From Aquarana catesbeiana (taxonomy: Eukaryota > Chordata > Amphibia > Anura > Ranidae): 64,000 bases of DNA. Shown in pieces: positions 11,520 through 22,444 of the stretch. The stretch is taken from the NCBI RefSeq assembly GCF_042186555.1, contig NC_133332.1, positions 208,382,609 through 208,446,608 of the forward strand, in the 5' to 3' direction. The translations under genes were made by a program, and so were the position numbers. Every line of letters starts with the position of its first letter. The stretch's first letter is position 1. The notes beneath the pieces are model-generated. The model was not told the origin of the DNA, made no database searches, and was given only the letters and a program-made list of their open reading frames with translations.

Positions 11520-11930
11520 CCCGGTGCCATGGCTTCTGTGTTGACCGGGTATTATTTTCGGGTTCTGAGTCTTCGGCCCCCTGTCCTGATTGGCCGGGGC
11601 GGGAAGTCGATGTCGAGAGTTGATGCCCTGATGGTGGGGGACATGGCAAGTGACAATCCACATCTGGTGGCAGGTGATGTGACAAGCTGCATCTGGTGGC
11701 AGGGGACATGGCAAGTGACAAATTCCGTATCTGGTGGCAAGTGACGTGACAAGCTGCATCTGGTGGCAGGGGATGTGGCAAGTGACAATCCAAATCTGGT
11801 GGCAGGCGACGTGGCAAGTGACAATTGCATCTGGTGGCAGGAGGCGTGGCAAGTGACAATCCACATCTGGTGGCAGGCAACGTGACAAGCTGCATCTTTT
11901 CGAGATTGAAGCGCCAACACCAGCCATTGC
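11520..11930. repeat. minisatellite (about 29- and 36-bp units)
   Basis: From about 11640 to 11898 a degenerate unit beginning CTGGTGGCAGG is repeated seven times. Units are of two kinds: a 29-bp form ending GACAAGCTGCAT and a 35-38-bp form ending GGCAAGTGACAATCC plus AT. The flanks (11520-11640 and 11900-11930) are GC-rich and look like part of the same unidentified element. Long open frames across it on both strands are by-products of the repeat. Confidence 0.85.
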
Positions 11931-12451
11931 CCCGACAAATTGCCCGCGAAAAACTGCAAATAAATAATATATATAACATACTTGTGCATTCCTTTTATGA
12001 AGTGCTGCACAATGATTTTGCCCTTCTGATTCTTGTATTTTTTTTTTTTTTGCAAGACTACTAGACAGGTTCTGATTGAAAACTCTAGACCTTTTGCAGT
12101 GTCTAATAATGTGAAAAACAGTGCTCCTGGTAGCCAGAGCCTTTGCCTAGGCTTTGGGCTTACAGCAGTATTAAACCCAAAAGCGAACATTTATTATCTT
12201 GTAGTGATGGCTGCATTTGTTTTTTTTAGTCTTTCTTTCTTATATTTGCATTGGGTGATCTGGCCAATAACTCTATTGTTTTGTTTTTTAAAGAACAAGC
12301 TCTTTTGCCAGATGTATCGGTTACAGGGATGAGACAAACTATTTAACTTGGCAGGGGTGCTTACCATGATCCGTTTTATTTATTTATGTGAAACCTTTAT
12401 CCCGAAAGGGAAAAAGTGTTTGCTGTAACTGCTTATAAAGTGCTAGTGGGG

Positions 12452-13370
12452 TTTTTTTTTTAACAGAAAAGTTTTTATTTGTCTCCAAAGGGAGAAATTT
12501 ATACATACAATCAAACTTATTGCGGCTGTACAGAACATATATACAATTACGGTGAATAGTGTCATATATGTGACAATCAAACATCTTTGTACAAAGTTGT
12601 GCATGGATCGTAAGGCAGATATGTTTATATCATTGGAATATAGTCCTTGCTGCTTACATTGGTACATAGTAGGATTGTTAACTCGACCGTATTTTTAACA
12701 TATAGTTTGAGCTAGGATCCTTTATATAGGTAAGTTTATAGAGCGGTAGAGTGGAGTTCACCAGGGCTTTCCATTGGGAGACCATGGGAGGGTCTGGTTG
12801 CTTCCACTTAATTAGGACAGCTTTCCTAGCATAGAATGAGGTGTAGAACACAAATAGTCTCTTATGCGTGTTAGGTATGACATTGTCACATACTCCTAAA
12901 AGGAGAACAGTTGGGAATTGTGGACAACCTATTGAATTGATAGTGTCTACCACTTGCAACCAAAATTGTTGTATAACAGGGCAAGACCACACAACATGTA
13001 TAAAGGTACTCAGCTCATTATTGCATTTAGGGCATCTATCTGTTTGGGTTGGGTATATTCTAGAAAGTCTCTGTGGCGTATAGTATGCCCTATGGAGAAA
13101 CTTGAGCTGAATATACCTGTCCCTCGCTGAGACCATCAGGGGGATATACTGTTGGATCCCTTCTTCCCAATCGTCGTCAGCCAGGGCAGGCACATCCACC
13201 TTCCACTTAGCAAACAGTCTAGTCCCACCATTAGTACCTTCGCATGATATCCTAAAATACAAGGAGGAAAGGATACAGTCTACGTTTTTAGAAATCAGGT
13301 GTTTCTCTACCCCATGTGATTGTATGGTAACCCCTGCTGGGAACTGTGCCTGAAGTTTGGCTTCATTTTG
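12452..13370 (-). mobile_element. L1/Tx1-type LINE, 5'-truncated
   Basis: On the reverse strand a coding tail is followed by a roughly 220-bp 3' region that ends in an A run (T run at 12453-12462 on the plus strand). This is the usual structure of a 5'-truncated LINE insertion. The 5' limit is near 13370, where coding similarity stops at a TAA. Confidence 0.75.
12678..13369 (-). pseudogene. L1/Tx1 ORF2 C-terminal domain
   Basis: This is the end of a LINE ORF2 protein, downstream of the reverse transcriptase. The segment RDRYIQLKFLHRAYYTPQRL is the L1-type post-RT region. It is followed by a zinc-knuckle-like CPKCNNELSTFIHVVWSC with CX2C and HX4C spacing and then FWLQVVDTIN. The reading frame stays open from about 13369 down to a stop at 12678. 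The EN and RT domains are absent through 5' truncation. A second, unrelated L1 piece lies at 55314-55995. Confidence 0.82.
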
Positions 13371-13679
13371 TTAGTGTATTTAAATCTGCTAGTACATCTA
13401 ACACTCCCTCCTTCCCAGACTGACAATGCTGCTGTCTAAATGTGTCCCCCCAGAGTGGAGGCGCTCTAATACAGAAGGCCAGATTGTAGGTGAGAACAGA
13501 GGGAAAAAAAGCCTATAAATTAATGCAGCCACCACATCTAATGATTGGTAAGATGCAATATATTACATTTTTGGTTTTGGGTTTAATACCGCTTTAGGTG
13601 AAGACTGCAAGAAGAGTATCCTGGCCAGGTGTTGTGGAAAAGGAGGAGGGGCTTATTTGTTACTATAAAAACTGTTCAT

Positions 13680-14240
13680 TTTTCCTGGAAATACCTGTTA
13701 ATGGCAGTATTGTTCCCTGACAGCTGGAAGGCTACAATCTGCTTGTAATGTAATGTATTCATTTGAAATGATGCGCACATCACCACAATGAAAAGCCGCC
13801 TGTTACAATGCCGAATCAGCATCTGTCAATCTTATGGCTCCATTGTCAATACTGTACACATTATTTAACGGATGAAATTGGAGCATCTCTTTCTTCATAA
13901 TCATCCCTGTCGGAGGCATCTAAGGTAAAGATAAGAAGGCCCATTACCAGGCAGGGAATGACCCCCATGGGGACTGCAGGAGGAAGCTATTAATAATGAG
14001 ATTACTAAAACACGAGCAGAATATATAGTCGGCCCATCTGCCACCGTTCACCTTGCCTTGGCGTTGCGCCCGGCTGCTTTGCAGTGATGTCGCGTATAGA
14101 AAAGACCGCAACAAAATGTTTTCCATCAAACACCTGTTTTCAACAAATAGCCGGGACTCTGGAGTCACTGTGTCACATGGGGACAACACCAGACACATTT
14201 TATAATAAAAAAGTTTTAAGGGGATTTTCCCACTTCTGCT
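13680..14240. other. candidate conserved non-coding block
   Basis: Repeat-free and of balanced composition, with motifs such as GGAAGCTATTAATAATGAGATTA (split here as GGAAGCTATTAATAATG, then AGATTA) near 13982. The reverse strand has a 99-codon open frame with no recognisable domain. It is a candidate for ancient regulatory sequence on texture only. Confidence 0.28.
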
Positions 14241-15738
14241 CATTTTAAACAGGAATCAAGTGTTTGCCTTCAGAGAGTAAAATATTTGGGTAAAATTGAT
14301 AGGGAAGTCATTTTTTTTTATGTGGCGTTCACATTCCGACATATTTGCTGTTTCATATTTCGTGCTGAGAACTGTAGGTTCTCCCTCTAGTGGATATTTA
14401 TTAGATAATGCCACCTTCATCTTGGTAAAAGAAGCATTGAGAATAATCCAGTTAAGATTGTTTTGAATTCAGTATGAGAAAAGAGTAATTTAGAGAAGAA
14501 GGTTTGTCGTATTTTTAAAAATAACATTTGCCATCTACATTTAGGGTACATTCACACCTGCAACTGCACCCTGCCTGCGATTAGATGTGCGCCAGATCAC
14601 TTGCATGTGATCACTGCATTTTGTTATGCAAGTGGGCACAGCTGTGGGAGCCAGCAGCCACCCATAGCTTTAGGTAGAGCTGCCTACTTGCGGCTAGTAG
14701 CAGGAAGTTTCCCGTGAGTCTTTTCATCTTCATTAGGTCGCCTAAAAACTAATAATTATTAGAGGTGCTTCAAAGAGAAATTTTGGTGCTGAAACTGAAA
14801 AGGAAAATGCAATTGGCCAAAACGGAAAACGAAAAAGGACAGTATTATAAAAAAAAAAAAAATATATATATATATATGTTAAATGAATATGAATGTATTG
14901 TCGACCATTATCGGAACCTTTAGCAAGAAAAGCTCAAGAAAAATGCCTCCCTTTAAATTCTATGCATGTCTTCACACTGGTCCGTTGTGCTTTCGTTATG
15001 GTGTTAAAAATCTTGCTTGCTGCATTTTTGGTCAGTTAAAAAAAACCACAACAAAATCGCACCTCTCTGTTGAAATGCATTAAAAACGCAGCAAGAACAC
15101 ATCGATAACGCACCCTCGTTACGTTTTTGATGCGGTTTTTGAGTCACATGACTTAGTTAGTTGTTTATGTATAGCTATTTTTGGTCCTTGAGACCTGTTG
15201 AGCCTGGGTATGCCCAATAGGCTCTGTGTTGTATGTTATACCCTTTTAAAATTAATACAAATTATTTAAAAATCATAATAATAAATATATTTTCAAACGC
15301 AGCTAGTATAAATACCCTCATCTGTCTTGGTATCAGCCTCATGTTATCTTCTGCACAGCAGCACTCAGGTAGGGAGAGGGAGAGGTGGTAGTAGCAGATA
15401 TGAGTTAACAAGAGAGCAGAACACTGACCTCATCAGTATGCTATTACTCTTTCTGTCCAATCAGAAAGTTAGGGGTGTGTCTGTATCCTGTCGTAGTGCT
15501 GTTGCTGCACTGCAGTTCTCAGGGTTGTGATGTCTCATAGGTAAAGATTTTCATAGATATCTCCAATGTGTATGTAGCTTCCTGGAGTTCAGCTTTGTCT
15601 CTGATTCTCTGTGAATAGTGAGGTGTGATTATACCTGGATTCAACAATTTTTATGGCACTTAATAAACCTTGTAGTACTGGTGTTCGCCCTGAGAGAATG
15701 TCGGATTCTTCAGCCGAAGTAGCCATAGACAACTCTCA
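14241..15738. other. unannotated stretch
   Basis: A block from about 14545 (GGGTACATTCACACCTGC) resembles the 'ttcacac' class of frog MITEs, but I could not find its right end. A short A/TA run lies at 14852-14876. Nothing else recognised. Confidence 0.4.
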
Positions 15739-16153
15739 TGCCCCATACACACAATCGGACTTTCCGACAACAAAACCGTGGAATTTTGTTCGAAAGATGT
15801 TGGCTCCAACTTGCCTTGCATACACACGGTCACACAAATGTTGGCCAACAATTACGAATGTAGTGACGCACAAGACACACATGATATCTCCATTATGAAC
15901 GCTAGTTATATCTCCGGCTCGTAATTGATTCTGAGCATGCATGGACTTTTGTCCGACGGACTTGTGTACACACGATTGGAAAGTCCGACAACAAACATTT
16001 GTTGGCGGAAAATTTGAGAACCTGCTAGCCAACATTTGTTCGCGGAAAGTCCGACAACAAATGTTCGATGGAGCATACACACAGTTGGACTTTACGCCAA
16101 CAAGCTCACATCCAAGATTTGTTGTCGGAAAATCCGATCTTGTGTACGGGGCA
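15739..16153. mobile_element. PIF/Harbinger-like MITE, copy 2
   Basis: Ends TGCCCCATACACAC and GTGTACGGGGCA are inverted repeats of the same family as 7424-7857. The right flank is TAA; the left is TCA, so the target duplication carries one change or the left end has mutated. Interior motifs (TTGTTGTCGGAAAATCCGA) match copy 1. Confidence 0.8.
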
Positions 16154-16452
16154 TAACACAGTCCACACAATTATGGTGAGATCATGCAAATGACATGCAT
16201 ACTGGGGTGCCGTAGACAATCTTTAGAATTCGGTTGGAACACAGCAACAAAAGTGTTGGAGATGTACATGAATCTGCCAACGCTGCCGCTGAGGTCACAA
16301 TGTCCATAGTGGACACTCCTTCCCCAGGGTGCTTCCACCCCCCCTCCCAGCCTGGCACACTGACAGGTGCATAGTTTCATAATAGGAGTGGGGGAAACTT
16401 GATGGGGAACGCTGAGACTAGTTTATTTATTTTTATTTATTTCAGGTATTTA

Positions 16453-17988
16453 CAGTGGGGCAAAAAAGTATTTAGTCAGCCACCAATTGTGCAAGTTCTC
16501 CCACTTAAAAAGATGAGAGAGGCCTGTAATTGTCATCATAGGTATACCTCAACTATGAGAGACAAAATGTGGAAACAAATCCAGACAATCACATTGTCTG
16601 ATTTTTGAAAGAATTTATTTGCAAATTATGGTGGAAAATAAGTATTTGATCACCTACAAACAAGCAAGATTTCTGGCTCTCACAGACCTGTATCTTCTTC
16701 AAGAGGCTCCTATGTCCTCCACTCATTACCTGTATTAATGGCACCTGTTTGAACTTGTTATCAGTATAAAAGACACCTGTCCACAACCTCAAACAATCAC
16801 ACTCCAAACTCCACTATGGTGAAGACCCAAGAGCTGTCGAAGGACACCAGAAACAAAATTGTAGACCTGAACCAGGCTGGGAAGACTGAATCTACAATAG
16901 GCAAGCAGCTTGGTGTGAAGAAATCAACTGTGGGAGCAATAATTAGAAAATGGAAGACATACAAGACCACTGATAATCTCCCTCGATCTGGGGCTCCACG
17001 CAAAATCTCACCCCGTGGGGTCAAAATTATCACAAGAACGGTGAGCAAAAATCCCAGAACCACATGGGGGGACCTAGTGAATGACCTGCAGAGAGCTGGG
17101 ACCAACGATGATGGTAGTGTGCTACCATCAGTAACACACTACGCCGCCAGGGACTCAGATCCTGCAGTGCCAGACGTGTCCCCCTGCTTAAGCCAGTACA
17201 TGTCCGGGCCCGTCTGAGGTTTGCTAGAGAGCATTTGGATGATCCAGAAGAAGATTGGGAGAATGTCATATGGTCAGATGAAACCAAAGTAGAACTGTTT
17301 GGTAGAAACACAACTCGTCGTGTTTGGAGGAGAGAGAATGCTGAGTTGCTACCAAAGAACACCATACCTACTGTGAAGCATGGTGGTGGCAACATCATGC
17401 TTTGGGGCTGTTTCTCTGCAAAGAGAACGGATGACTGATCCATGTACATGAAAGAATGAATGGGTCCATGTATCGTGAGATTTTTAGTGCAAACCTCCTC
17501 CCATCAGCAAGGGCATTGAAGATGAAACGTGGCTGGGTCTTTCAGCATGACAATGATCCCAAACACACCGCCCGGGCAACGAAGGAGTGGCTTCGTAAGA
17601 AGCATTTCAAGGTCCTGGAGTGGCCTAGCCAATCTCCAGATCTCAACCCCATAGAAAACCTTTGGAGGAAGTTGAAAGTCTGTGTTGCCCAGCGACAGCC
17701 CCAAAACATCACTGCTCTAAAGGAGATCTGCATGGAGGAATGGGCCAACATACCAATAACAGTGTGTGACAACCTTGTGAAGACTTACAGAAAACGTTTG
17801 ACCTCTGTCATTGCCAACAAAGGATATATAACAAAGTATTGAGATGAACTTTTGATATTGACCAAATACTTATTTTCCACCATAATTTGCAAATAAATTC
17901 TTTAAAAAATCAGACAATGTGATTGTCTGGATTTGTTTCCACATAGTTGAGGTATACCTATGATGACAATTACAGGCCTCACTCATCT
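16453..17988 (+). mobile_element. Tc1-like transposon, right terminus lost
   Basis: Starts CAGTGGGGCAAAAAAGTA after TA at 16451-16452. The left terminal repeat is long, about 210 bp. Its inner part (ACAATCACATTGTCTGATTT and AATTTATTTGCAAATTATGG) is mirrored at 17867-17960, so this is the IR/DR type of Tc1 element. The right repeat stops near 17988, losing the outermost 60 bp or so. The copy therefore cannot transpose as it stands. Confidence 0.92.
16816..17842 (+). pseudogene. Tc1-like DDE transposase, two frameshifts
   Basis: The best preserved transposase in the window. The ATG at 16816 opens a paired-type DNA-binding domain: LSKDTRNKIVDLNQAGKTES, then the STVGAIIRKWK helix. A frameshift falls between about 17105 and 17235. 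The second segment carries NVIWSDETKVELFG and KHGGGNIMLWGCFS. A second shift near 17425-17455 precedes the third segment, with QHDNDPKHTARATKEWL and SQSPDLNPIENLWRKLK, ending naturally in ANKGYITKY at 17842. All three acidic residues of the DD34E triad are present. The parent element has lost its right terminus. Confidence 0.93.
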
Positions 17989-18759
17989 TTGCTGTGCCGT
18001 CCCATCAGGACTACTTTACTGTTGATTGACAGTGCATGGCAGGTGCGGATCGATAGGCACTATTCTGTCCAATAGTGGCTTTAGGATTTGCCCGCTGCCA
18101 TTCACTGTCAATTTATTAGCCCAGGGTTTCCCATCAGACTCCTTCCACCTTCAGACACAGCGGCCTTGAGTTTGAGTGGTTGGGTGGGTAGAGCCTGTGA
18201 TTAACTGTGTACAGATGCAAAGCCGTACCAAAAACTGTACCAAAACTGGCGCAAGGCTTTCACAAAATGAATGCAGGCCATGTTAAAGGGGCCATGCTGC
18301 CAGAAAAGTGACATTACTGCTTTATTGAATTCCCTTCTATTCTTGGTGGGTGTTGAACCCAGGACCCCACTGTTACAATGCAAGAGTTAAAGCTGTCCAA
18401 TGACTTCCAGAGGTAAAGAAAAATGTTTCTGTTTATAGTTTTTGACATACCAAGCGGCTGGGCCACAGTGGTATGGCAGTAACACATTCAGAAATGAATA
18501 ATTGGAACACAACTGTAGCTGTATCACATACATAATGACATAAAATGACACGCATACACGTCCTTTGATGTGAGACCCTAAAGATGAACTCAGTGGTACA
18601 GCTATTTCTAAGCACAGCAGCACAGAATTATGTGAAAAGAATAAAAGCATTCCTGTCTGGAAGCCCTGTGAAAAACCTGCTCAAAACCTAATGTGCAGCT
18701 TTACAGCTATAGTTCTGCCAGACAGCATTAGCCATTCCCTGTTATTTTATTTGTTGGCT
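17989..18759. other. unannotated stretch
   Basis: No gene or repeat ends recognised. The small open frames here lack any domain. Confidence 0.45.
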
Positions 18760-19100
18760 GGATAAGCCCTTTCAAAATAACATTTTCAAAGCATCAAAGG
18801 TCTTTTTTTCTTTCAAATTCATAGGCAGTGATGCCGGGTAATAGCGCTGGCCTGTCTGTCCATAGAGTGATGTCTTTGTCACGGTAATTAAGTATTGTAG
18901 TAAGGCCGGGGAACTTTTTTCCACTTCGGCGGCTCAATGGCACGGCTGCGTCCACATGTGTTGTGTCAGATCATGTTAATATTCAATTTATATTCAATGC
19001 CACAAGCTTTTAGGTAAATGGCGCTTCTCTTAGGCCAATCCTTCGCCGCGGGATAATTCACTGATCTAGTTATGTTGTGTGGGTGTCATAACCAGAGACA
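18760..19100. other. candidate conserved non-coding block
   Basis: Repeat-free sequence with motifs such as TCACGGTAATTAAGTATTG and TTAATATTCAATTTATATTC. Its complexity resembles conserved regulatory DNA; alignment is needed to decide. Confidence 0.25.
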
Positions 19101-20269
19101 TGGTAGCTGAAACAGGGAAATGTACCAATGTTCTTCCATAACAATTGTCCACTGTTATGGTACCCATATAAATTGCATTCAACTCAGCGTTTCAGTTTTC
19201 CATGTTAAATCACATGATTATATAAAGCCATTGCTGAAAAGCACAGAGCAAGATAGTAGCTGTCTTTGGAAATAGAAGTGACATTTGTAGCCAGACTAAA
19301 GAGCTTACAATCAGATCATTAACTATATCCTGTGCTGTCAGGAATACAGAGGCTTTAATTGCTGGTCTCATTTTTAAACTGCAAGTTTGTTCTGCTTATC
19401 CACAAGCCTCCACACTCCCAGGGTCATCTAGATCAGATGCACACCTTTCAGCTTCCACCGGACTCTTCCCAGTGAGGGACGCAATTCTTCCCTAGACCAG
19501 ATCCCGTAGGGTGAAGTCCTATAGCTGGCTCCTCAAATAGATTGCTTCAGGCTGCCAGCCCTGCCACAGCTAAGATCTCAAGTATCAGCTACTCTGGAGG
19601 TAGCAGCAGTGGTGTATTTAGGTTTTGTGCTGCCCTAGGCCTGACTAAGCTCGCGCACCCCCTAATTTAACTATGACCCACCCCTTCCTGTCAAGGCCAC
19701 ACCCCTTCCTTTTTAAGCTCCGCCCTGTCATCTTCATGGGAGGACAGAGGGACACCGCGGGAGGAGGACAGTGAGCGATACAGCATCTTTTCATTTGGGG
19801 GATAAGGGGATATGTGCTGGGTGCTTTGGGAGGCTCTTGCACTGAAGTCGTGTCCCTCCTCTGTGGCTCCTCCTCCTCCTGGCTGTGTACTGAGTGTGTG
19901 TGGCTGACAGTGGGGAGAGAAGTGTCGGCTGCTACGGAAAGCCCATCGCCGCTTGTGGGACTCCAGGTGGCAGATGTCCTGGGTGCCCACGCTGGCGCAT
20001 CCCTGTCTGGCCAGTTACCGAAACTCAGTGCCGTAACTTGTTGTGGGCTCTGGGACAGTGGCGTCACTAGGGTTGGCCTAGAGGATATCAGGTTAGGTAC
20101 TTCCTAATGGCTCAGTTCCTGGGAACAGTAATGTATAATGGCCAACAGGCTCTCTTACCAGACCCGGTGAAACTGCAAAAGTGATTCCTCCGGCTGGACG
20201 TTCGCTCACTCTGGGTTGCCCAGGCCAACTCTAGTCAATAGTGTAGCAGTGGCTTTATCTTTCTCCCCC

Positions 20270-21912
20270 TCTGGTGGTGCGGGTACAGCGTGGCTCTCTG
20301 GTGGTGCGTGTACAGCATGGCTCTCTGGTGGTGCGTGTACAGCGTGGCTCTCTGGTGGTGCAGGTACAGCGTGGTTCTGGTGGTGCAGGTACAGCGTGGC
20401 TCTCTCTCTGGTGGTGCGTGGCTCCCTCTCTGGTGGTGAGGGTACAGCGTGGCTCCCTCTCTGGTGGTGCGGGTACATCGTGGCTCCCTCTCTGGTGGTG
20501 CGAGAACAACGTGGCTCTCTGGTGGTGCGGGTACAGCGTGGCTCTGGTGGTGCGGGTACAGCATGGCTCTGGTGGTGCGGGTACAACGTGGCTCTCTGAT
20601 GGTGCGGGTACAGCGTGGCTCTGGTGGTGCGGGTACAGCGTGGCTCTGGTAGTGCGGGTACAACGTGGCCCTCTGGTGGTGTGGGTACAGCGTGGCTCTG
20701 GTAGTGCGGGTACAACGTGGCCCTCTGGTGGTGTGGGTACAGTGTGGCTCTGGTAGTGCGGGTACAACGTGGCCCTCTGGTGGTGTGGGTACAGCGTGGC
20801 TCTGGTAGTGTGGGTACAACGTGGCCCTCTGGTGGTGTGGGTACAGCATGGCTCTGGTGGTGCGGGTACAGCGTGGCTCTTGTGGTGCGGGTACAGCGTG
20901 GCTCTGGTAGTGCGGGTACAACGTGGCCCTCTGGTGGTGTGGGTACAGCGTGGCTCTCTGGTGGTGCGGGTACAGCGTGGCTCTTGTGGTGCGGGTACAG
21001 CGTGGCTCTGGTAGTGCGGGTACAACGTGGCCCTCTGGTGGTGCGGGTACAGCGTGGCTCTCTGGTGGTGCCAGTACAGCGTGGCTCTCTGGTGGTGCGG
21101 GTACAGCGTGGCTCTCTGGTGGTGCAGGTTAAGTGTGGCTCTGGTAGTGCGGGTACAGCGTGGCTCTCTGGTGGTGCGGGTTAAGCGTGGCTCTGGTGGT
21201 GCGGGTACAGCGTGGCTCTCTGGTGGTGCGGGTACAGCGTGGCTCTGGTAGTGCGGGTACAACGTGGCCCTCTGGTGGTGTGGGTACAGCGTGGCTCTGG
21301 TAGTGCGGGTACAACGTGGCCCTCTGGTGGTGTGAGTACAGTGTGGCTCTGGTAGTGCGGGTACAATGTGGCCCTCTGGTGGTGTGGGTACAGTGTGGCT
21401 CTGGTAGTGTGGGTACAACGTGGCCCTCTGGTGGTGTGGGTACAGCATGGCTCTGGTGGTGCGGGTACAGCGTAGCTCTTGTGGTGCGGGTACAGCGTGG
21501 CTCTTGTGGTGCGGGTACAGCGTGGCTCTGGTAGTGCGGGTACAACGTGGCCCTCTGGTGGTGTGGGTACAGCGTGGCTCTCTGGTGGTGCGGGTACAGC
21601 GTGGCTCTTGTGGTGCGGGTACAGCGTGGCTCTGGTAGTGCGGGTACAACGTGGCCCTCTGGTGGTGCGGGTACAGCGTGGCTCTCTGGTGGTGCCGGTA
21701 CAGCGTGGCTCTCTGGTGGTGCGAGTACAGCGTGGCTCTCTGGTGGTGCAGGTTAAGTGTGGCTCTGGTGGTGCGGGTACAGCGTGGCTCTCTGGTGGTG
21801 CGGGTTAAGCGTGGCTCTGGTGGTGCGGGTACAGCGTGGCTCTCTGGTGGTGCGGGTTAAGCGTGGCTCTGGTGGTGCGGGTACAGCGTGGCTCTCTGGT
21901 GGTGCGGGTACA
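20270..21912. repeat. 1.65-kb minisatellite, 25/27-bp units in 52-bp dimers
   Basis: Units of the form GGTGGTGCGGGTACAGCGTG plus GCTCTCT (27 bp) alternate with a form two bases shorter (25 bp). A common dimer of 52 bp pairs a GTAGTGCGGGTACAACG unit with a GTGGTGTGGGTACAGCG unit. A higher-order copy is visible: the block starting near 20838 recurs near 21437, about 600 bp away, with the same unit order. Because the array has few stop words, open frames of up to 464 codons appear on both strands; I do not regard them as genes. Confidence 0.97.
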
Positions 21913-22091
21913 GGGGTACAGTGTGGCTCCCTATCTGGCTTCCCCAGCACAGTATTCTCTTTTTCTCCTCCTGTAACCCCCCCCCAGCAGAGTACATGCA
22001 TGCTGGGGGCTGTAGCATGATGTCTGTGGACACACACAGGGGCCGCCATTCTTTAGGGATTACTTTTCCTATGATGCCCCCAGAATCTTCT

Positions 22092-22444
22092 AATTGGCCC
22101 TCTGCTGTGGCCAATTATGGGGAGAGAAACAGTGGGGAGGAAGCTGGGCGGCGGCACGGCAAAACCAATTAGAGCCGCTCTCTCTCTCTTCTCCGTTCAG
22201 CTGACAGAAAGGGGAGGGGGGGCGAGCGGGGGAGATACACAGACAACCCGCATCTCACCTCTCCCTGTCACAGATCTGCTGCTTCATTTACCAGAGAACT
22301 CCCCCGCTCGCCCCCCTCCCCTGTCAGCTGAACGGAGAAGAGAGAAGAAAGAGAGAGAGCGGCTCTAATTGGTTTTGCCGTGCCACCGCCCAGCTTCCTC
22401 CCCGTTGTTTCCCTCCCCATAATTGGCCACAGCAGAGGGCCATT
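22092..22444. repeat. large imperfect palindrome (about 140-bp arms)
   Basis: The left arm 22092-22233 (AATTGGCCCTCTGCTGTGGCC at its start, 21 bases minus the first: ATTGGCCCTCTGCTGTGGCC) is mirrored by 22300-22444, with a spacer of about 66 bases. Arms share the ordered blocks AATTGGCC, CCAATTAGAGCCGCTCTCTC, GTTCAGCTGACAG and GCGAGCGGGGGA. It is inside the hAT, right of the minisatellite. Confidence 0.9.

Larger units (their letters stand above)
12162..13595. mobile_element. probable MITE interrupted by an L1 insertion
   Basis: The left part begins near TACAGCAGTATTAAACCC and the right part ends near GGGTTTAATACCGCTTTA, giving inverted ends with a few mismatches. The internal words GGCTGCATTTGTT (12210) and AATGCAGCCACCACATC (13523) recur, in mirrored positions, in the element at 27541-28930. 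The L1 fragment at 12452-13370 sits between the two parts. Confidence 0.45.

Noticed and set aside
11352..12190. Overlapping reverse frames of 159-212 codons rich in CHLP and ATRC words
   Set aside because: They follow the 29/36-bp minisatellite and the adjacent MITE and have no domain.
20255..21649. 464-codon reverse-strand open frame with PEPRCTRTTR-like repeats
   Set aside because: It lies wholly inside the minisatellite; other frames are open too because the unit contains almost no stop words. No start context or unique sequence supports a gene.
20270..21912. CRISPR-like repeat array
   Set aside because: Units are contiguous with no unique spacers, and the genome is clearly eukaryotic. 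It is a minisatellite.
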